Under the pieces are notes generated by a model. The model was not told the DNA's origin, made no database searches, and saw only the letters and a list, made by a program, of their open reading frames with translations. From positions 1 through 30,589 of the forward strand of contig DASQOL010000076.1 of the NCBI GenBank assembly GCA_035644475.1: a stretch of 30,589 bases of DNA, written 5' to 3'. Origin of the DNA: FEN-1219 sp035644475 (GTDB lineage: Bacteria > Pseudomonadota > Gammaproteobacteria > Steroidobacterales > Rariloculaceae). The position numbers and the translations under genes were made by a program. Of this stretch, positions 17,397 to 25,096 are shown piece by piece; position 1 is the first letter of the stretch; the number at the start of each line of letters is the position of its first letter.

Positions 17397-17425
17397 CCGA
17401 AAAAAGTATCCTGTCCCTATTTTCG
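17397..17425. repeat. single REP-like arm, type A
   Basis: Read on the minus strand, CGAAAATAGGGACAGGATAC followed by TTTTTTCGG matches the type A arms at 2628 and 10111 with a few changes. It begins immediately after the stop codon of the minus-strand propeller gene (TCA at 17426-17428) and lies 8 bp from a type C palindrome. Confidence 0.65.
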
Positions 17426-18454
17426 TCAGGGCGCGGGAACGATCGCGATGCGGTTACCGCGATAGGAGCCGAGCCACAGGTCCTTGCCGACCTCGATCGC
17501 GGTGGTGTTGCCCGCGAACGTCGCGTTATCCGGCAGCGTGAGCAGGTCGCGCACCGCGAGCGTCTTCGGGTCCACCTTCACGACGCGCGAGCTGCGGTTG
17601 CCCTCGTCCGTGATCTGGCCGGCGGCGAGCAGCGTGCCGTCGCGCGCGAAGTGGATGTTGTCCACGCGAAAGCCGAGCGGGATCTCGTCACGCTTCGGCG
17701 GCGTGGCGCCGCGCGTCAAACGAATGAACGACTGGCTGCCCCACGCCGCCATGTAAATGGTCTTGCCGTCGTCCGAGAGCTCGATGCCGTTCGCGCCCGC
17801 GGCTTCGCTGCCCGGCACCTTCTGCCAGCCGCTCGCCGTGTGCCATTCCCAGAGCTCGCCGTTCTTCTCGCCGGCCATCATCTTCTGCATCGCGTCGGGC
17901 GCGCCGCCGCGCGGCAGCCAGTTGGTGGTGATGAAGCCGCCGTCCGCGAGGCCGCGCACGGAATTGAGCCCGATCGGCTCCTGCGCGATCACGCAGCCGA
18001 CCCACGTCACGCTCGGCGTCGCGGGTCGCACGTCGACTTGGAACACCTCGATCGACTCGCGGGCGCCGTGCCCGACGGCCATCAGTTGCAGCACCGGGCC
18101 GTTGCCCGGCGCCAGGTAGAGCCCGTGCGTCGTGAACGCGCCGGTGGGCGGCCCGGGACAATCCGGATAGCTCTTCTTGTCATGCCGCTGCTTCGCAGCC
18201 GGGCCGGGGAACACGCTCGTCGACTTGCGATCGCCGACCTCGATCAAGTTGATGCCGCCCGTGCCTTGGTAGGCCGACGCGAGCACCCACTGCCCGCGCG
18301 GCAGCGCGACGAGGTCCTCGGGCGTCTGCTGCCCGCAAACCCATTTGGTCTCGACGGCCGGATCGCAGGGCGGTTGCGGCGGTGCGGCCGGCTGCGCGGC
18401 GACGCGCGCGCCGACGGCGACAAGCAGCGAGGCGAGCAACATTTGCGCTCTCAC
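17426..18454 (-). CDS. exported SMP-30-like beta-propeller protein
   Basis: The product has about 342 residues, with a signal peptide (MLLASLLVAVGARVAAQ) and then a cysteine-containing start, PPCDPAVETKWVCGQQTPED. The propeller repeats include GGINLIEVGD, LNSVRGLADGGFITTNWLPR, GANGIELSDDGKTIYMAAWG and VDNIHFARDGTLLAAGQ. This is an SMP-30/arylesterase-like fold of secreted lactonase or esterase type. It differs clearly from the plus-strand propeller at 14818 and is not a recent copy. The GTG at 18454 has GGGGGG upstream; ATG 18442 is an alternative. The 3' end abuts a REP-like arm. Function is inferred from fold only. Confidence 0.8.
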   Translation of the reverse strand: MRAQMLLASLLVAVGARVAAQPAAPPQPPCDPAVETKWVCGQQTPEDLVALPRGQWVLASAYQGTGGINLIEVGDRKSTSVFPGPAAKQRHDKKSYPDCPGPPTGAFTTHGLYLAPGNGPVLQLMAVGHGARESIEVFQVDVRPATPSVTWVGCVIAQEPIGLNSVRGLADGGFITTNWLPRGGAPDAMQKMMAGEKNGELWEWHTASGWQKVPGSEAAGANGIELSDDGKTIYMAAWGSQSFIRLTRGATPPKRDEIPLGFRVDNIHFARDGTLLAAGQITDEGNRSSRVVKVDPKTLAVRDLLTLPDNATFAGNTTAIEVGKDLWLGSYRGNRIAIVPAP

Positions 18455-18539
18455 GAGAACCCCCCGGTTCGAATGGCGGTGGGCGGAGACCCGCCGCCGG
18501 AGCACCGTAGAGCGGAAGCGCGGATGCGTCAACGGGCCG

Positions 18540-19340
18540 TCAGCGGCGAATCGCGCGCCGCCAAGCGGCGAACGGCAGCAGCGCGAGCCAAAACAGGCCC
18601 ATCGCGCCGCCCCCGCCGCCGTTCGGGTCCGGCACGAAGCTCGCGGCCGGCGGGGTCGTCGGCGGCGGACTCGTGGGCGGTGGTGTCGTCGGCGGCGGTG
18701 TCGTCGGCGGCGGTGGGGTCGTCGGCGGCGGTGTCGGCGGCGGTGGAGTCGGCGGAGGCGGCGGCTCGGGCGGAACCTCGGGCTGCAAATTCTCGCACTG
18801 ACCTTCGGCCTTGCCGCTCACGCGGTTGTCGGCGCCGAGCGGCGCAGGCGCGTTGTCCGCGCACCGCAGATTTTCGAGCGTGTTGCCGGTGATCAGCACG
18901 CCGCCCACGTTCGCGTCGACCTGTAGGTCGTGGTTGATCTCGTTGCTCAGCACCTCGAGCCGCGACCGATTGCCGAGAAGCTCGACGTTGCCGTTGAGCT
19001 CGACGCCCTCGATCCGAATCAGATCGCCGACCATCTGCTCGAGCCGGAAGTCCTTCTCGACTCGGCCGCCGTCCATCTCGACGAAGTCCGCGCTGCTGCC
19101 CGTGAGAGCACCCCGGACGTGCACGTCGCGCGCGGTCAACGACCCACCCGCGAACAACGTCACGTCGCCGCGCACCTCGGTTCCTTCGAGCTCGCAATGC
19201 GTGACGATGTTGAGATTGCCGTCGATCCGCCGGGGGTTCACTCCCGGCAGGCACAAGAAGCTCTGAGCTCCGGCGACACCCGCCTGGAGCAGGACCAATG
19301 TCAGGGCGCACCCCTTGAGCAAAAGCGATTTGCGATACAT
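18540..19340 (-). CDS. exported repeat protein with proline-rich linker and GlyGly-CTERM-like tail
   Basis: The product has 266 residues. The signal peptide MYRKSLLLKGCALTLVLLQA ends at VAGAQ. Residues 38-160 look like a right-handed beta helix of short rungs (IDGNLNIVTHCELEGTEVRG, DLIRIEGVELNGNVELLG, VGGVLITGNTLENLRC). A linker made almost only of Pro and Thr fills about 189-231. The last 28 residues have the three-part form of a GlyGly-CTERM sorting signal: PNGGGGGAM, then a hydrophobic stretch LFWLALLPFAAW, then a basic end RRAIRR. In known systems such tails are cut by a rhombosortase and the protein is moved to the surface by type II secretion. The linker DNA is a GGC/GGT-rich repeat prone to length change. 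The ATG at 19340 has GGAG upstream. Confidence 0.75.
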   Translation of the reverse strand: MYRKSLLLKGCALTLVLLQAGVAGAQSFLCLPGVNPRRIDGNLNIVTHCELEGTEVRGDVTLFAGGSLTARDVHVRGALTGSSADFVEMDGGRVEKDFRLEQMVGDLIRIEGVELNGNVELLGNRSRLEVLSNEINHDLQVDANVGGVLITGNTLENLRCADNAPAPLGADNRVSGKAEGQCENLQPEVPPEPPPPPTPPPPTPPPTTPPPPTTPPPTTPPPTSPPPTTPPAASFVPDPNGGGGGAMGLFWLALLPFAAWRRAIRR

Positions 19341-19420
19341 CGCACGACTCCGCCCGCCGTGGTTTGCAGAACGGGGATGCAAAACTCGCGCCGCGAAGCG
19401 CGAAGTGGGTCGGGTCGTGG

Positions 19421-19472
19421 AGGGTCTGACCCCGGGGCCAGAGCACTTGCTCTGGCCCCGGGGTCTGACCCT
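19421..19472. repeat. REP-like element, type B, perfect 25-bp hairpin
   Basis: Arms at 19421-19445 and 19448-19472 are perfectly complementary over 25 bp with a two-base loop (CT). The outer part, AGGGTCTGACCCC, belongs to the same family as the arms at 8114. It lies about 80 bp upstream of the GlyGly-CTERM-like gene, between two minus-strand genes. There is no clear T run on either side. Confidence 0.85.
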
Positions 19473-19560
19473 AGTTCCAGAGGAGCCGCCGCCTCCAAGC
19501 GGCTGCGAAAATTCCAATTCTTGGAGTCGAGCGGTGGCTAGCGACGCCTGGGGCGCCGAG

Positions 19561-19857
19561 CTACACGGAATCGCCGGTGCAGGCCCAGTCCCCGCCGACC
19601 ACCACGAAGAAGGTGCCGTTCAGGCTGCGGGTCTTGAAGATGTCGCGCACGCTCTTGCCGAGCGCGCTCTTCACCTCGTCGGCGCTGCCGCCGTCGCGGA
19701 ACCCCATCACGGAGGGGGCCGGAAGGCCGAAGCTCGGCCCGTTCTCGGACTTGAGGGTGCGGCGCAGACCCAGGTCCGCGAGGTCCATGTAGGCGTAGAG
19801 ATAGTCCTCGCGGCGGGCGTTCTTGAGGTCGAAGGTGCAGAAAACGAGATAGCTCAT
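19561..19857 (-). CDS. small protein of unknown function
   Basis: The product is a 98-residue protein with no signal peptide or membrane segment. It starts MSYLVFCTFDLKNARREDYL, that is, a hydrophobic strand, a loop and a helix, and ends with SLNGTFFVVVGGDWACTGDS, another strong strand. This beta-alpha-beta order suggests a ferredoxin-like fold such as that of GhoS or Cas2-like proteins, but no catalytic residues can be assigned. AGGGACA lies upstream as a possible ribosome binding site. A terminator hairpin separates it from the dienelactone hydrolase gene upstream, so it probably has its own promoter. I recall homologous short proteins annotated as hypothetical. Confidence 0.6.
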   Translation of the reverse strand: MSYLVFCTFDLKNARREDYLYAYMDLADLGLRRTLKSENGPSFGLPAPSVMGFRDGGSADEVKSALGKSVRDIFKTRSLNGTFFVVVGGDWACTGDSV

Positions 19858-19892
19858 CGCGTGTCCCTACGCAGTTCGGTCCTTGCAAAGAA

Positions 19893-19918
19893 GCGGGGAC
19901 CGCGGTCGCGGTCCCCGC
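19893..19918 (-). terminator. probable terminator of the dienelactone hydrolase gene
   Basis: GCGGGGACCGC at 19893-19903 pairs perfectly with GCGGTCCCCGC at 19908-19918 around a four-base loop. On the minus strand the stem is followed by TTCTTT, and it lies 17 bp after the hydrolase stop codon. Confidence 0.65.
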
Positions 19919-19935
19919 CATGCACAAAGAGTCGG

Positions 19936-20781
19936 CTAGGCGAGCGCGGTCTTGAACAGCGCGAGCATCCTGCCCCACGCCTTCTCGGCCGCGTCCTTGT
20001 TATAGACCGTGGTATCGGGCGGGCACCAGCCGTGCGCCGCGGGGTACACCTCGATCTCCGCCTTGAGCTTCGCGGCGTCGAACGACTGCTTCAGGGTGGT
20101 CTTCGACATCGGGTCGCGCATGTCGTCGTTCTCGGCCACCGCGATCAGGAACGACGCCTTCATCTGCGGGATCAGCAGATGCGGGCTGTTCGCGTCCATC
20201 GTGGTGAGGCCGCCGCCGTGGAACGTGCAGCCGGCGCCCACGCGGTTCGGCACTGCCGCCGCCGTGCGCATCACGATCGGGCCGCCCATGCAGTAGCCGG
20301 TGGTGCCGATCTTCTTGTTCTTGTCGACCTGCGCCTGCGCGTCGAGCCACGCGATGAACGCCTTCGCGTCCGTGGTGTGCGTGGTCGGACTCAACGCCTG
20401 CATCAACGGCAGCACTTCCGGAATCGGCGTGCTCGCGCCGTTCGACGCCGTGGGCGCCTTCTTCTGCCGGTAGAACGGATTCACCGTGAGCACGCTGTAG
20501 CCCTCCTCGGCCAAGCGCTTGCCCATCTGCCGGAACGCGGGACGCAATCCGAAGATGTCCGGCCACACGAGCACGGCCGCGTGCGCGCCGGCGCTCGGGG
20601 CCACGAAGTACGCGTCGCATTCGCCGTCCGGCGTCTTGATGGTGACGTCGCTCTCCTTGACGTCGACGGCGTGGGCCGCGCGCGGCAGCATCGTCGCGAG
20701 GCTCACCGCCGCCGCGAGGACGCCTACGTCCCTACGCGAGTATTTCTTGAGGTCCTCTTGGAAATGATCTTGGTCGCACAT
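19936..20781 (-). CDS. exported dienelactone hydrolase-family protein
   Basis: The product is a 281-residue alpha/beta hydrolase of the dienelactone hydrolase type, which opens lactone or ester bonds. The catalytic cysteine is Cys164 in TTGYCMGGPIV, with acid Asp219/220 in VAENDDMRDP and His250 in YPAAHGWCPP. An N-terminal stretch, YSRRDVGVLAAAVSLATMLP, with twin arginines before a hydrophobic segment suggests Tat export, so the enzyme may act in the periplasm. The Shine-Dalgarno GGAGGGAGA precedes the ATG. With the nearby SMP-30-like and SnoaL-like genes, it hints at breakdown of cyclic or aromatic compounds, but no pathway can be assembled from this window. Confidence 0.9.
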   Translation of the reverse strand: MCDQDHFQEDLKKYSRRDVGVLAAAVSLATMLPRAAHAVDVKESDVTIKTPDGECDAYFVAPSAGAHAAVLVWPDIFGLRPAFRQMGKRLAEEGYSVLTVNPFYRQKKAPTASNGASTPIPEVLPLMQALSPTTHTTDAKAFIAWLDAQAQVDKNKKIGTTGYCMGGPIVMRTAAAVPNRVGAGCTFHGGGLTTMDANSPHLLIPQMKASFLIAVAENDDMRDPMSKTTLKQSFDAAKLKAEIEVYPAAHGWCPPDTTVYNKDAAEKAWGRMLALFKTALA

Positions 20782-20939
20782 GCCGTGTCTCCCTCCGGTT
20801 ATTCGATTAGAGCGCCGTTCGGTCGGTCGCCTGGCGCCGAATATACCTCAGCGGAAAAATCGCGTGCAGGAATGTCGATCCCAAATCCCGTCGTTCGTCG
20901 TCTAGCTGTAGGCAACCACATCACCAGAGGAGACTCGAC

Positions 20940-21293
20940 ATGAAGTTCATCAGCATTTTCACGCACGAAAGCTCGGACCACGGCCCGCCGACCGAGGCCG
21001 AGATGGCGTCGATGGGCAAGCTCATCGAGGACGGAATGAAGGCAGGTTGGTTGATCGCGACCGAAGGTGTGAATTTCGGCGAAGCCGGCGTGCGCGTGCA
21101 CAAGCCCCGCCGCGGCAAGACCGTGGTCACCGACGGCCCGTTCAGCGAGGCGAAGGAGGTCATCGGCGGTTATGCGCTGCTCAAGGCCGAATCGAAGGCC
21201 GAGGTGGTCAAGCTGACCCGGGGGTTCCTGGACGTCGTGGGCCAAGGAACCTGCGAGATCCATCAGCTCTACGAAGAGCCGACCCGGGCTTGA
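20940..21293 (+). CDS. YCII-related/DGPF-domain protein
   Basis: The product is a 117-residue cytosolic protein of the YCII-related (DGPFAETKE) family, a dimeric ferredoxin-like fold of unknown activity. The family signature is clear: VVTDGPFSEAKEVIGGYALL at about residues 62-81. The N-terminus, MKFISIFTHESSDHGPPTEA, and the 'MGKLIEDGMKAGWLIATEG' helix are also typical. Such genes are often near an ECF sigma factor, but none is present here. Ribosome binding site AGAGGAG is 8 bp upstream of the ATG. It is convergent with the peptidase-permease operon, separated by 54 bp. Confidence 0.9.
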   Translation: MKFISIFTHESSDHGPPTEAEMASMGKLIEDGMKAGWLIATEGVNFGEAGVRVHKPRRGKTVVTDGPFSEAKEVIGGYALLKAESKAEVVKLTRGFLDVVGQGTCEIHQLYEEPTRA

Positions 21294-21343
21294 CCGGCCG
21301 AGGGCGTCCGGCCGGTGGCCCGTCACGCGCGGCCATCGGCCGG
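21294..21343. terminator. inverted repeat between convergent genes, possible bidirectional terminator
   Basis: CCGGCCGA (21294-21301) is repeated inverted as TCGGCCGG (21336-21343), with smaller GC-rich palindromes inside. It fills the 54-bp gap between two convergent genes. It has no T run, so any role in stopping transcription is inferred from position only. Confidence 0.3.
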
Positions 21344-21347
21344 ACCG

Positions 21348-23288
21348 CTACTGCTCGTCCTGCGACTCGTCGTCCGGCCCGCCGGCGTCCTCTAAGTCGG
21401 CGGCATCGATAGCGTCGCTCGTCGGCAGACAGGTCCACGGCTCGTACAACACTTCCGCGCCCACGCGAACCCCGGGCTGCACGCAGACGCGACCGGCGAA
21501 GCCGGATCGGCCGCCCGGCCAGACCGGCCTCCCGGCTACGGCCGAAAGCTGCCGGTATTCCGCGAAGGTGCTGTCCGGCGCGGGCCGGAAGCGCATTACC
21601 AGCTCCGGCGCGGGCGCCTCGGCCCCGTGCGGCGCGTCGATCACGGGCATCGCGCCCACGGCGCGGCCCGCCCGCACGAGCACGACCCGCGGACGCGGCA
21701 GCGCCGCGAGCCGGTCGGCATGCGCGGCTTCGTAATCGGCGACGCTCCGATAGAACTCGTCGGTGACCGCCGCGAGGTCGAACCCCGCGAGCTGGAACGT
21801 CGCTTGCCACAGCGGCAACCCGCGCAGGTCCGACGGCAACCGCGGGTCGCCGAAGGCCTGCAGCAGGCGCGGCACCGCGGCTTCGCCGTAGACCCGAACG
21901 AGCGCCGCGATCAGAGCCTCGCCGGCCGTGTATTTCACGTTCTCGTCCCGCACGGTGCGCAGCAGATTCGGCTCGGCCAGCTCTTCGATCACGAGCTCGC
22001 GGCGCGCGTGCATCGCGGCGAGCACGAGCATCCGCTCGTCGGTGCGCTCCGCGCGCACGCGAAAACGAGTCTCGACCCAGCTCGCGAGCCCCTCGCTCAG
22101 TACGTCCGCCGCTTGCCACAACCAGGCGCGCTCGGCACCCGCGAGGCGTTGCGCCGCGACGTGCGCGGTTTCGTGGGCGAGCACGGCCGCCACTTCGCTC
22201 TCGAGCGTCATCCGCAAGCGCCCGAGGAAGGCCGTGCCGTGCGTGTTGGGAGCAGAGCCGGAAGCGTCGACGTCGATCGGATCGCCCGGCGGCACGCCGA
22301 GCAGCGCGTGCACTTGCTCGAAGATGGCGTCGGCCTCGGCGGCGAGCGCGAGCGCCGCCTCCGCCTCGTGCGCCGGATACGAGATCCGATAGTGGAGCGT
22401 CTCGACACGGGCCGGCGGGCTCGGCGAAAACTGGTAGCTCGAGGGGCCGGGAGGCTCGGCCGGCGTCGACTGCAGCACAAAGCGCTGCACCGTGAGCACG
22501 ACCGCGGCCGCTAAAGCGGCGGTCGTCGCAACGGCAACGATCGCGCCCGTGACCGGCCCTTTCACGTTGAGCTGCCTACGTACCTTGCCGGCGCCGACGA
22601 ACCCTTGCCACGCGACGAGCGCCGCGACGACGGTCACCGCGGCCTGCGTGCGCACCGTCTCGGCGTCGACGCCGATGCCCGCGCCGCTCCACTGCCAGTA
22701 CAGCAACGACAGCGGGTTCAGCACCGCGGCGCGCGGCACGCGCTCGACGAGCAGAAGCAGAATCGTCGCCGCAAGGCCCACGGCGAGCCAGGTGAGGCTT
22801 CGCAAACGGCCGAGCGCGGCGCCGAGCATCAAGCCGTTCACGAGCAACAGCGCCTGGAGCGCGAGCGCTTGGAGGAGCAGCCCCGCGTGCAGCGCGTGAT
22901 CGAGCGAGCCGCGGGCCAGCCAGTGCATCGTGACGTCCGTCGCGAGCTCGATCAGCGGCCCGACGAGCACGAGCACGGACATCACGCAACACTTGACCAC
23001 GAAGACCCGCGAGCGCGACACCGGCAAGCCGTCGAGAAAGCCGAGCGTGCGATCGTCGTGCTCCCGCACCGCGAGACCGGTGCCGATCGCGAACGCGATG
23101 AACCAATAGGCGATGAAGTGAGAATCGTTGAGCAGGTAGAACGTGCGGCCGAGCGGCGTTAGGTCGAGCTGCGTGAGCGCCTGCTCGACGATGTGGCTCA
23201 CGCCGAGAGCCAATCCCAAGATTCCCCACGGCAGCAGATCGCGCAGCTCCTTGCGCAAGAGCGCGGCGTTCACTTCCAAGAAGATCAT
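21348..23288 (-). CDS. ABC-2-type permease fused to gluzincin-like metallopeptidase domain
   Basis: The product is a 646-residue inner-membrane protein. Residues 1-270 hold about six membrane helices with the ABC-2 permease look (NAALLRKELRDLLPW; then FIAFAIGTGLAVREHDDRTL and FLDGLPVSRSRVFVVK). After residue 280 the chain is soluble and probably periplasmic. It contains VLAHETAHVAAQ with HExxH at 372-376 and SEGLASWVE with a third metal-ligand glutamate near 399, the gluzincin layout of a zinc peptidase. The C-terminal 130 residues end in an acidic tail. The ATG overlaps the upstream stop as ATGA. It is the last gene of a three-gene operon with an ABC ATPase. A peptidase that trims the transported substrate is my inference. 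Confidence 0.8.
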   Translation of the reverse strand: MIFLEVNAALLRKELRDLLPWGILGLALGVSHIVEQALTQLDLTPLGRTFYLLNDSHFIAYWFIAFAIGTGLAVREHDDRTLGFLDGLPVSRSRVFVVKCCVMSVLVLVGPLIELATDVTMHWLARGSLDHALHAGLLLQALALQALLLVNGLMLGAALGRLRSLTWLAVGLAATILLLLVERVPRAAVLNPLSLLYWQWSGAGIGVDAETVRTQAAVTVVAALVAWQGFVGAGKVRRQLNVKGPVTGAIVAVATTAALAAAVVLTVQRFVLQSTPAEPPGPSSYQFSPSPPARVETLHYRISYPAHEAEAALALAAEADAIFEQVHALLGVPPGDPIDVDASGSAPNTHGTAFLGRLRMTLESEVAAVLAHETAHVAAQRLAGAERAWLWQAADVLSEGLASWVETRFRVRAERTDERMLVLAAMHARRELVIEELAEPNLLRTVRDENVKYTAGEALIAALVRVYGEAAVPRLLQAFGDPRLPSDLRGLPLWQATFQLAGFDLAAVTDEFYRSVADYEAAHADRLAALPRPRVVLVRAGRAVGAMPVIDAPHGAEAPAPELVMRFRPAPDSTFAEYRQLSAVAGRPVWPGGRSGFAGRVCVQPGVRVGAEVLYEPWTCLPTSDAIDAADLEDAGGPDDESQDEQ

Positions 23289-25096
23289 CGAAGGACCAGC
23301 CGCTCGGCCAAGACGCGGTTGGGACAGTCGAGCACCTCGTCCTCGACCTCGATCACCGCGAGCACGCGCGCCGCGCGCGGGGGCGACAGCGGCAGCACGC
23401 CGCGCGCGCCGATCACGTCGAGCCTCGGCATGTCGCCCGCGTCCGTCGTCCACGGGGTGAGCACCCGGTAGTACGCGGCGTAGCGCGGCGCGCCGGTCAA
23501 CGTCGTCTCGATCTCGGTGCCACGTCCGGGCTTGCTGTGCCAGTCGACGCTCGCCGTGATCTTCGGGCGGCGCGCGAGCTCGGCCGCGTGGCGCGCGCGA
23601 GCGGCGTCGCGCCCCGCCGCGGCGTCGGCCGCGAGCTCGTTCCAATCGATGCCCGCGGCGGCCAGCGCCGCGGCCGGGCGCCGCTCGAGCAGCACGCGCG
23701 CGTCGTCCGGCGGCGTCGTAAAGATCTCGCGAGCGAGCTCGAGCGCCCGGTCTAGGCCGATCCGGCCCACCAACGCGTCGAACACGCCGAAGGCGACCGC
23801 GACCGCCTGGCAGTCGCCCAAGAGCTCGCTCGTCTCCGACCAGGCGGTGAGCCGCTCCTTGGGCAACGGCACGTCGACGGCCGCGGCGCGCAGCCACGAG
23901 AGCTCGCGCGCGCGCTCGTCGTCGCGCATCGCCCAGAAAGACGCGAGGCCGTCGAGCAGCACGTGCCGGTCGTCCTTCATGCCGCGTTGCAGCGTCGCGT
24001 CGGTGATCAGCGAATGCAGCACGAGCATTCGCACGTTCTCGGCCGGCGCGTTGGTCGCGACCTTGAGCACGATGCCGTCGGCCTCGCCCAACGCGGCGCG
24101 CTGCATCACCTCGCGGTCGAGCCCTCGCTGCGGAAGCACGAACACGGGCGGGTGCACGTCCAAGTGTAGCGCGTCGATGAGCGTGTCGGCGTCGGCGGCG
24201 ATGGCTCGCGCGAGCCCCTGCGCCGCCGCGGCGTCGAACGCCGCGGCGGGACGCACGCCGACGGTCACCCATTTGCCTTGGAACTGTTCGCCTTCCACGA
24301 TCTCGAACGGCGGGCGTACCGGTTTAGGATCGAGCGTGTAGGCGACGGTCGCGACAGCCAGGAACGCGACCAGCGCGAACACGATCTCGCGCGTCGTCAT
24401 GCGCCGCGCCAGCGTGCTCGCCATGGCGCCCGAGCCCGCGAGCGCCAGCACCGCGGCGCCCGCCGCGCAGGCGGCCGCGATCGCGAGCGCCACCAAGAAC
24501 GCCGAGCGCTCCGGCATCGCGACCGCCATCTGCATGCCCGGGCCGAGCAGCCTGAATACCGGCAGATCGAAGAACGGAATGCCGCCGATGTCGGTGGCGA
24601 GCAGGGCGGCGAGAGCGACGGCGCCCCAAACGATGTAGCGGAAACGGCCGAGCATCCCGGCGAGCCCGGCGAACGACCAGACGGCGAGGCAGTACGTGGC
24701 GGCGCACAACAACGGCCCGCGGGCGTCCGCGGAGGCGAGCACCTCGGAGCGCCGCGCGAAGTCCAACGTCGCTACCCATGCGAGCCAGGCGGTGAGGAGC
24801 AGCAGCGCGCAGCCGAGCAGCCACTTCGTCGCGAACGCGCGGACGCGGCCGATCGGCAGCGTCTCCAAGAAGAACTGCGTTCGGCCGGTGTACTCGCGCA
24901 CCAGCAAGCGGTTGGCGAGCACGAGCGCGAGCAGCGGGACGATCGTCAACAGGTAGCGCGAGAGGCCAACGAAGCGCCCGCCCATCCGCGCCGCGGTTTC
25001 GAGCAGCACGTACATCGCCACCGCTGCGATCAGGAACGTGGCGGCGAGCACCGCGCCGTGCTCGTGCGCTTCCTTGCGCAGCAACGGCAGGCTCAT
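23285..25096 (-). CDS. ABC-2-type permease fused to degenerate peptidase-like domain
   Basis: The product has 603 residues and the same plan as the downstream protein. Residues 1-255 form about six helices with MSLPLLRKEAHEHGAVLAAT, LVLANRLLVREYTGRTQFFL and ETLPIGRVRAFATKWLLG. This is followed by a soluble region. At the place equal to the neighbour's zinc site it reads MLVLHSLITDATLQ (H361) and later LLDGLASFW, so the HExxH is lost and the third ligand is Asp rather than Glu. It is thus a likely pseudo-peptidase partner. The start overlaps the ATPase stop and the stop overlaps the next start (ATGA both times). The two permeases probably form a heterodimer driven by the ATPase. Confidence 0.78.
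   Translation of the reverse strand: MSLPLLRKEAHEHGAVLAATFLIAAVAMYVLLETAARMGGRFVGLSRYLLTIVPLLALVLANRLLVREYTGRTQFFLETLPIGRVRAFATKWLLGCALLLLTAWLAWVATLDFARRSEVLASADARGPLLCAATYCLAVWSFAGLAGMLGRFRYIVWGAVALAALLATDIGGIPFFDLPVFRLLGPGMQMAVAMPERSAFLVALAIAAACAAGAAVLALAGSGAMASTLARRMTTREIVFALVAFLAVATVAYTLDPKPVRPPFEIVEGEQFQGKWVTVGVRPAAAFDAAAAQGLARAIAADADTLIDALHLDVHPPVFVLPQRGLDREVMQRAALGEADGIVLKVATNAPAENVRMLVLHSLITDATLQRGMKDDRHVLLDGLASFWAMRDDERARELSWLRAAAVDVPLPKERLTAWSETSELLGDCQAVAVAFGVFDALVGRIGLDRALELAREIFTTPPDDARVLLERRPAAALAAAGIDWNELAADAAAGRDAARARHAAELARRPKITASVDWHSKPGRGTEIETTLTGAPRYAAYYRVLTPWTTDAGDMPRLDVIGARGVLPLSPPRAARVLAVIEVEDEVLDCPNRVLAERLVLR

Noticed and set aside
18650..18780. Short GGC/GGT tandem repeats, considered as a satellite or CRISPR-like array
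   Set aside because: They encode the Pro/Thr stalk of the GlyGly-CTERM-like protein and have no spacer structure.
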